A stretch of DNA of 64,000 nt, from the NCBI GenBank assembly GCA_025998955.1, contig AP024676.1, positions 186,001 through 250,000 of the forward strand. The letters run 5' to 3'. The position numbers and the translations under genes were made by a program. This DNA is from Candidatus Roseilinea sp. Lineage in GTDB: Bacteria > Chloroflexota > Anaerolineae > J036 > Brachytrichaceae. Positions 59,066-64,000 of this stretch are shown piece after piece. Within the stretch, counting starts at the first letter, position 1. Each line of letters starts with the position of its first letter. The notes under the pieces are model-generated. The model had not been told where the DNA came from and ran no database searches. It saw only the letters and a list, made by a program, of their open reading frames with translations.

Positions 59066-60399
59066 CGCGATTCGAATTGCTTGAGCGCAGCGGCCAGCAC
59101 GGGATCATCCTCGACCGTGTACTCGTCCCAGCCGAGGGGAATTAACACGTCCGGCATCAGCCCTTCGCCTTCCCAGATCGCCCCGTTCGGCAGGCGGAAG
59201 GTTTCCTCGGCCAGCCACAACCGCGAGCCATCCTCGAAGTCGTGCGAGAGCAAAATCTCGACGTTGCCGGCCGTGCTCTGGCCGATCAGCGTGGCGCGTC
59301 CGGCAGCTTGCAGCGCGCCGGCCAGCACCTCGGCGAAGGATTCCGTCGCAGTGCTGATCAACACGACCAACGGCACTTGCTGCGAGTTGCCGATGCCTGA
59401 TGCACGGACGCGAATCGGCGTCGTCGTGCCGCTGCGCGAGACGAACTCGCCCATGTCGCCACCGGTGAAGAGTGCGAGCAAGCCGCGCAGGTTGCCGTAG
59501 GTGCCCCCGCCGTTGGTGCGCAGATCGAGGATGAAGCCATCCAGCGGGCCATCCTTCATCAGGTCGCGGACGGCCGTGCGCGACCGTGAGAGCACGTTGG
59601 CTTCGAACAGCGAGGGGACGTTGAGGTAGCCGATGCGCGGATTACCGGCGTCGCCGGCGAGCAGCCGGTGCTCGATGCGTTCGACGCTCGTCACCTCGTC
59701 GCGCTGTACTTCGACCAGGCGTGGCGCTTGGCCGGGGGTGCGCACGCGCAGCGTGACCGTCGTTCCGGCCTCGCCGCGCAACAACCAGGACTGCGACTGG
59801 CCGGATGCGTCCACCGAAGGTTGGCCGTCTATCTCGAGCACGTGGTCGTGTGGCCGGATGCCAGATCGTTCGGCCGGGCTGTCGGGCATCACAGTCAGCA
59901 CATAGAGGTAGCCTCGCTCGGCGTTCACGGCGCTCACGATGCCGATGCCGGTGTACGTGCCGGTGCCTTCGTATTCTGCGTCTTCGTCTTTGGCCTCATC
60001 AGGCGAGAGGAACTGTGAGTGATCGTCATTCAGGCTGGCGATCAAGTCGCGCATGGCTTCGTAGAACGCCTCGTCCGTCATGCCCGCGTTGATGCGTCGG
60101 TTGATCTCGACGCGCGCTGCCTGCCAGTCGAGGCCGTTGAAGTCCGGATAGATGTAGCGTTCGTTGACGATGCTCCACAGTTTGCGGAAGATACGCCGCT
60201 GGCGCGCTGTGATGTTGGCGGTGATGGTGGTCGTGGGCGTAGGTGTCGTGCGAAGCGACTGAGCCGCCGGCGCGGCAACCGGTGGCGCTGCATCGCTGGA
60301 TGCGAATGAAGGCAGCGCCGTGCCCAGGCCGGTGAGGACAAGCGCCAATACCAGGCCGGCGGATGCGCAGCGCGAAACGAAGTGTGAGCGAGTCTCCAT
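59062..60399 (-). CDS. S41-family (tail-specific-like) peptidase with PDZ domain
   Basis: Exported protease of 445 residues. The ATG at 60399 (METRSHFVSRCASAGLVLAL) gives a signal peptide or anchor; GTG 60426 would overlap the upstream gene. A PDZ domain lies at about 130-215 (GIGIVSAVNAERGYLYVLTV, SGIRPHDHVLEIDGQ). The S41 core has GFILDLRTNGGGTYGNL and the catalytic Ser within STATESFAEVLAGAL. The usual general-base Lys position reads STAGN, so a different base or lower activity is possible. It lies 4 bp after the HAD gene and overlaps the methyltransferase gene. Confidence 0.88.
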   Translation of the reverse strand: METRSHFVSRCASAGLVLALVLTGLGTALPSFASSDAAPPVAAPAAQSLRTTPTPTTTITANITARQRRIFRKLWSIVNERYIYPDFNGLDWQAARVEINRRINAGMTDEAFYEAMRDLIASLNDDHSQFLSPDEAKDEDAEYEGTGTYTGIGIVSAVNAERGYLYVLTVMPDSPAERSGIRPHDHVLEIDGQPSVDASGQSQSWLLRGEAGTTVTLRVRTPGQAPRLVEVQRDEVTSVERIEHRLLAGDAGNPRIGYLNVPSLFEANVLSRSRTAVRDLMKDGPLDGFILDLRTNGGGTYGNLRGLLALFTGGDMGEFVSRSGTTTPIRVRASGIGNSQQVPLVVLISTATESFAEVLAGALQAAGRATLIGQSTAGNVEILLSHDFEDGSRLWLAEETFRLPNGAIWEGEGLMPDVLIPLGWDEYTVEDDPVLAAALKQFESR

Positions 60400-60403
60400 C
60401 GGG

Positions 60404-61135
60404 TCAGCGGGCGTCGCCTGGGACACGGCGCGGTTCGATCAGGCCGAGCACGTCCCTCAGGTGCTTGACGCGCGTCGTGTAGTAGCGCTCGAATACGTTG
60501 CGCGGGTCAATCAAGATCGCGTCCATGCCGACGTTGAGCGCGCCGATCACATCGGCGAAGAAGTTGTCGCCGATGTACACCGCCTCCGCGGGTGCGACGT
60601 TGCCGGCCATCTCCAGCGCGCGATAGAAGATGCACGGGTCCGGCTTATAGCAGCCGGCTTGGCCGGCCGAGAGCGTGAACGCGAAGAACTGCTGGATGCC
60701 ATATTGCTCCACGAATGGGTCGAGCGGCTCTTCGCGGTTCGAGACCAGGCCGATCGTGTAGCCCGCATCGTAGAGCGTCTGCAGCACCGGGCGCGTGTCG
60801 GCAAACACGACATCCTGAGGGTCGTATCCGTCGAACAGGTCCTGAATGCGGTGCGCGCAATCCGCGCAATCGCGGGCCACGTTCATCGCGTTAAGCAGGA
60901 TCTGGTTGTAGTTCACCCAAAATCCGCGCTGGTCGTAGCGCGCCATGTCGGCGTCCACGCGGTCGCTGGCCCAGTAGCGATGCGCTTCGCGCTCGCAGAT
61001 CTTGATCTGCTCTTCGGTCAGGGCAATGCCGACCCGTCCGGCGTATTCTACGAACGCCTCGAAGCCTTCGGGCTGGTTTGCGCGCAGAGTGCCGTCGAGG
61101 TCGAAGAGCACGGCTCTGTATCTTCGGGTGTGCAT
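60404..61135 (-). CDS. HAD-superfamily hydrolase
   Basis: 243 residues from the ATG giving MHTRRYRAVLFDLDGTL. The nucleophile motif is DLDGT, motif II is GLVSNREEPLD, the Lys motif is CYKPDPCIFYRALE and motif IV is VYIGDNFFADVIGA. The helical cap fits subfamily I (phosphoglycolate phosphatase/haloacid dehalogenase-like). Substrate not assignable. An in-frame start 42 bp up is less likely. It is followed closely by the S41 peptidase gene. Confidence 0.9.
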   Translation of the reverse strand: MHTRRYRAVLFDLDGTLRANQPEGFEAFVEYAGRVGIALTEEQIKICEREAHRYWASDRVDADMARYDQRGFWVNYNQILLNAMNVARDCADCAHRIQDLFDGYDPQDVVFADTRPVLQTLYDAGYTIGLVSNREEPLDPFVEQYGIQQFFAFTLSAGQAGCYKPDPCIFYRALEMAGNVAPAEAVYIGDNFFADVIGALNVGMDAILIDPRNVFERYYTTRVKHLRDVLGLIEPRRVPGDAR

Positions 61136-61232
61136 CAAAAGATTGCTCTCGAGCGAATTGGTCGAGGATATTACCATGGCCTATAGGTCAGATCGCTCGA
61201 AGTGATCTGCCCTATCGCGACCCGCCACAACA

Positions 61233-62447
61233 TCAATCTTCGCGCGGCACGGTGAAATAGAAGGTCGTGCCTTTGCCCAACGTGCTTTCGGCCCAGATTC
61301 GACCGCCATGTGCCTCGACGATGTGCTTGGCGATGGCCAGGCCGAGGCCGGTGCCGCCTTGGCCGCGCGCGCGATCCACTTTGTAGAAGCGTTCGAAGAT
61401 ACGCGGCAGTTCCTCGCGTGGGATGCCCACACCGGTGTCGCGCACACCGACGATCAGCACATCCTCGGTGGTCAGGTCTATGCCGTTGGGATCGGCGCGC
61501 AGTTTTTGCAGTTGCTTGTCCGCTTCTTCGTCCGTGAGGACGAAGGCAGTGACGCTGCCCTGCGGCGTGAACTTGATCGCGTTATGCAGCAGGTTGGAGA
61601 GCACACGCCGAATTTGGTCGGGGTCGAACAAGCCGCGCAGTTCTTCCGGCACGGCGTTGACCATGCGCAGTCCGGCGCGTTCGGCCTGTGGCATCAGCCG
61701 CGTCATGGCGGTGCTGACGACTTCGTGCAGCGAGGCGCGCACCATGCGCATCGGCATCTGGCCCGATTCGATCTGCGTCAGCTCCGAAAGCTCTTGCACC
61801 AACTGGGTGAGCGATTCGGTTTGGTCTTGCATTTGTCCGAGCAGGCGTTGCTGCGCAGGCGTGATGTTGGCGGATTCGGCGCGGAAGGTGTCGAGCAGCA
61901 GGCTCATCGCAGTGAGCGGCGTGCGCAGTTCATGCGAGATGTTCGCCACGAAGTCGCGCCGGGCGCGCCCTAGGCGTTGCAGCTCGCTCACATCGCGCAA
62001 CACCAGCACGGCGCCCCCGTCGAAGCGGGTCGCCTGTGCACGGAACAGGCGGTTGTGCAGAGCGAACTCGCGCGGCAGTTCGGCGCGTCCGGCGATTGCG
62101 TCGCCGGCCAGGTTATCCAACTCATACGAGCGCGCTGCTTCGATCAGGCTGTGGCCGACCTTGCAGATCCCGATTCGGTTGGCGGCGTTGTTGCAAGCGA
62201 CGATGCGCCGGTCATCATCCACGAAGACGACCGGATCGAACACTGTCTCGACCAATGCATCTTTGACCGCGCGGCATTGTTTGAGTTCGTCGGCGGTTGC
62301 CTCGAGTTGCCGGCGCGTCTGGCGCATTTCGGTGTCCAGGCGCGTGACCTCATCGAGGGTGCGCCTGAGTCGCACCAACAAGATGATGACAACGAGAAAT
62401 GAGACGGCGATGACGCCGATCATGAGTGCGGTGTCCATGCGTTGCAT
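61233..62447 (-). CDS. PhoR-like sensor histidine kinase
   Basis: 404 residues. One N-terminal transmembrane helix (8-27) leads to a coiled coil (28-62) and a PAS domain (about 64-155; DPVVFVDDDRRIVACNNAAN). HisKA has His172 in FVANISHELRTPLTAM. The ATPase domain has NLLHNAIKFTP, DTGVGIPREELP and GTGLGLAIAKHIVEAHGG. No response regulator is in the window. It lies 21 bp after the small membrane protein gene, in a run with an ECF sigma factor. Confidence 0.94.
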   Translation of the reverse strand: MQRMDTALMIGVIAVSFLVVIILLVRLRRTLDEVTRLDTEMRQTRRQLEATADELKQCRAVKDALVETVFDPVVFVDDDRRIVACNNAANRIGICKVGHSLIEAARSYELDNLAGDAIAGRAELPREFALHNRLFRAQATRFDGGAVLVLRDVSELQRLGRARRDFVANISHELRTPLTAMSLLLDTFRAESANITPAQQRLLGQMQDQTESLTQLVQELSELTQIESGQMPMRMVRASLHEVVSTAMTRLMPQAERAGLRMVNAVPEELRGLFDPDQIRRVLSNLLHNAIKFTPQGSVTAFVLTDEEADKQLQKLRADPNGIDLTTEDVLIVGVRDTGVGIPREELPRIFERFYKVDRARGQGGTGLGLAIAKHIVEAHGGRIWAESTLGKGTTFYFTVPRED

Positions 62448-62468
62448 CCTCTACGCGCCAACGGGGCT

Positions 62469-62711
62469 TCACCTGCGACGGCGCAGGTAGAACAACATCG
62501 CCACGAGCGAGAGTGTAGAGAGTACCGCTGCAGCCAGCACGCTGCGCTTCACCCATGCCGGCAGCGGACGGACGACGGGTGAATCCATCAGCTCTTGCTT
62601 GGCGCGCAAGATGAACTCGGGGCGAGGCGCGACCGGCTCAACGGCGGCGCTGAGCCGGCGCTCCAACCAGGCAATGTCCTCGGGGGTGAGTTTCGGCGTT
62701 GCGTGGGCCAT
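62469..62711 (-). CDS. Small single-helix membrane protein, possible anti-sigma
   Basis: 80 residues. The N-terminal half is a charged cytoplasmic segment (LTPEDIAWLERRLSAAVEPV), followed by one transmembrane helix (SVLAAAVLSTLSLVAMLFYL, about 57-76) and an RRRR end. It begins 5 bp after the ECF sigma factor stop and precedes the histidine kinase. The position and topology are those of a minimal anti-sigma factor, but no zinc-binding HxxxCxxC motif is present, so this is inference. Confidence 0.75.
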   Translation of the reverse strand: MAHATPKLTPEDIAWLERRLSAAVEPVAPRPEFILRAKQELMDSPVVRPLPAWVKRSVLAAAVLSTLSLVAMLFYLRRRR

Positions 62712-62716
62712 GTGGA

Positions 62717-63379
62717 TTACTTCGCGTGCGGGTGCTCCAGCGCGTCCATGATCTCGCGCAGTTGCAGCAACGTGCGGTGATACAGCGACTTGATCGCGCC
62801 TTCGCTGCGGTTCATGATCTGGCCGATTTCGGCATTCTGCAACTGCTCGACGAACTTGAGCACGATCAAATGTTGTCTTTCCTCGGGCAACATGCGGATG
62901 GCCTGCAGCAGCCGCTGGCGATCGCGCTCGCTATCAATACGCTGATCGGCGTCTGCGTGATCCACCTGCGATGCCGGCTCGCGCAGCGCCTCCACCTCGT
63001 CGAGCGGCACGGCCGGCCGGCGGCTGTTGTCGCGATGGAAGTTAGCCACCACGTTGTGGGCAATTCGATATAACCAGGCGGTGAACGGCACGCCGCGGTC
63101 GTTGTAGTTGTGGATATGTTTCAACGCGCGCGCGAACACGCGCGCAGTGAGATCCTCCGCATCCTCCACGTTGCCGACGCGATAGAAGACGTAGCGGTAG
63201 ATCGCTGCGACATGGCGCTCGTAGAGCGCGCCGAACGCCTCGCGATCCGTCTTCGCGCGCCGGGCTAGGGCCTGATCGCTCTCGTCGGCGAAAGGGTCTA
63301 ATGTCGCATCATCGGGCCGCGTCGCTGTCAGGGCCTCCGGCTCGGCCTTGTGTGTGGGAGATGACGCGGGAGCGGGCAT
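62717..63379 (-). CDS. ECF-type RNA polymerase sigma factor
   Basis: 220 residues. After a ~35-residue acidic leader come region 2 (FGALYERHVAAIYRYVFYRV, EDLTARVFARALKHI, FTAWLYRIAHNVVANFHRD) and region 4 (LPEERQHLIVLKFVEQLQNA, MNRSEGAIKSLYHRTLLQLR). It likely directs a stress or envelope regulon. It starts 42 bp from the divergent glycosyltransferase gene; an ATTATAAT palindrome (63403-63410) lies between them and could serve as -10 for either. Confidence 0.94.
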   Translation of the reverse strand: MPAPASSPTHKAEPEALTATRPDDATLDPFADESDQALARRAKTDREAFGALYERHVAAIYRYVFYRVGNVEDAEDLTARVFARALKHIHNYNDRGVPFTAWLYRIAHNVVANFHRDNSRRPAVPLDEVEALREPASQVDHADADQRIDSERDRQRLLQAIRMLPEERQHLIVLKFVEQLQNAEIGQIMNRSEGAIKSLYHRTLLQLREIMDALEHPHAK

Positions 63380-63421
63380 GAAGAATTACTCCGCAGCGGA
63401 AAATTATAATGTCCGTTGCGC

Positions 63422-64000
63422 ATGCTCATCTCTGTGGTCATTCCGAATTGGAATGGCGCACCTCATCTGCCCGTATGCCTAAATGCGCTGCGCCGGCAGA
63501 CACTCCCGCCGCTGGAAGTCATCCTGGTGGATAACGCTTCGCAGGACGAATCGCGCTGCCTGGTGGCCGCATCCTTTCCTGAGGTGAAGCTGCTAGCGCT
63601 GCCGGAGAACCGTCGCTTTGCCGGTGCGTGCAACGCCGGCATCCGCGCGGCCAGCCCATCCGCCGAAGCGATCGCGCTGCTTAACAACGACACAGAAGCG
63701 GATGTGCGCTGGCTGGAGCACGTGGCGCGCTGCTTCCGCGATCACCCCGACGCCGGCTTCGTCGCCAGCAAGCTGCGCCTGTTCGACCGGCGCGACTACC
63801 TGCACAGTGCGGGCGATTTCTACTCGGTGCGCGGCGTGCCGGGCAACCGCGGCGTATGGCAGCGCGACGACGGCCGGTTCGACGTCGAATACGTCTTCGG
63901 GGCGTGCGGCGCAGCAGCCGTGTATCGGCGCGCCATGCTAAACGCGATCGGACTGCTGGACGAGCGATTCGAGTTCTCGTGTGAGGACGTGGACCTGGCC
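63422..64000 (+). CDS. Family 2 glycosyltransferase, 3' partial
   Basis: The frame is open to the right edge (193 codons). It begins MLISVVIPNWNGAPHLPVCL and continues LEVILVDNASQDES, LPENRRFAGACNAGIRAA, IALLNNDTEADVRWLEHVAR and EYVFGACGAAAVYRRAML, then DERFEFSCEDVDLA. These are the nucleotide-sugar-binding Asp, the DxD-like NND and the ED base of rhamnosyltransferase-type GT2 enzymes. It could use dTDP-rhamnose, linking to rfbB, but that is speculative. Confidence 0.93.
   Translation, partial: MLISVVIPNWNGAPHLPVCLNALRRQTLPPLEVILVDNASQDESRCLVAASFPEVKLLALPENRRFAGACNAGIRAASPSAEAIALLNNDTEADVRWLEHVARCFRDHPDAGFVASKLRLFDRRDYLHSAGDFYSVRGVPGNRGVWQRDDGRFDVEYVFGACGAAAVYRRAMLNAIGLLDERFEFSCEDVDLA

Overview
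The window looks like one contiguous piece of a GC-rich bacterial chromosome (roughly 60-65% G+C by eye). The best guess is Chloroflexota, near the Anaerolineae or thermophilic phototrophic lineages. This rests on Thr/Pro-rich lipoproteins with LAAC lipoboxes, a four-domain fasciclin lipoprotein, a cyclase-ATPase-TPR giant protein and abundant heptamer-type intergenic repeats. The taxonomic call is inference. No rRNA or single-lineage marker is present.

Layout, left to right. 1-6.4 kb: glutamate synthase large subunit (5' end off-window), a PHP-domain hydrolase, tRNA-Gly(CCC) with a strong terminator, and a 2Fe-2S ferredoxin. 6.4-8.3 kb: fasciclin lipoprotein. 8.5-13.3 kb: leftward purine operon purC-sua5-purF-purD. 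13.4-19.5 kb: rightward ribosomal protein S1, ClpC, an AEC transporter and a MraY/WecA-like transferase. 19.5-24.6 kb: sufCBD with a clear promoter and terminator; SufB carries a full-length intein with a LAGLIDADG endonuclease. 24.6-27.5 kb: an AT-richer accessory island with an IS630-family element (TIRs and TA target duplication visible, transposase frameshifted), then a TcmP-like protein and its three-Cys-motif (Gp37/Gp68, DUF5131) partner. The partner's conserved C-terminus is shifted out of frame at a run of nine G. 27.5-35.9 kb: mostly leftward housekeeping genes (methylmalonyl-CoA epimerase, glgC, DinG-type exonuclease-helicase, histidine phosphatase, RNase Z, rfbB) and one rightward aspartic protease. 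36.3-45.2 kb: a complete peptide/oligosaccharide-type ABC importer, a small membrane protein and a GH13 alpha-glucosidase. 45.3-49.5 kb: a cyclic-nucleotide-binding protein next to a zinc-ribbon/class III cyclase/ATPase/TPR protein. 49.6-58 kb: M20 amidohydrolase, coiled-coil PD-(D/E)XK protein, RraA-like protein, FolD, tRNA-Asn, LigA and a PP2C-like membrane protein. 58.2-63.4 kb: leftward methyltransferase, S41 protease, HAD hydrolase, histidine kinase, small membrane protein and ECF sigma factor. The end holds the start of a family 2 glycosyltransferase.

The most distinctive feature is a family of short degenerate tandem repeats (GAATTGA-type, GGTCAG-type, CACGTG-type). They fill intergenic gaps and often begin exactly at a stop codon (sufC, glgC, rfbB, purC, rraA, rnz). 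They also sit in frame inside gltB, sua5 and a histidine phosphatase gene, where they encode low-complexity linkers. The most promising uncharacterised functional unit is the TcmP/DUF5131 pair beside the IS element. The cyclic-nucleotide sensor/cyclase pair and the ECF sigma/membrane protein/kinase cluster come next.
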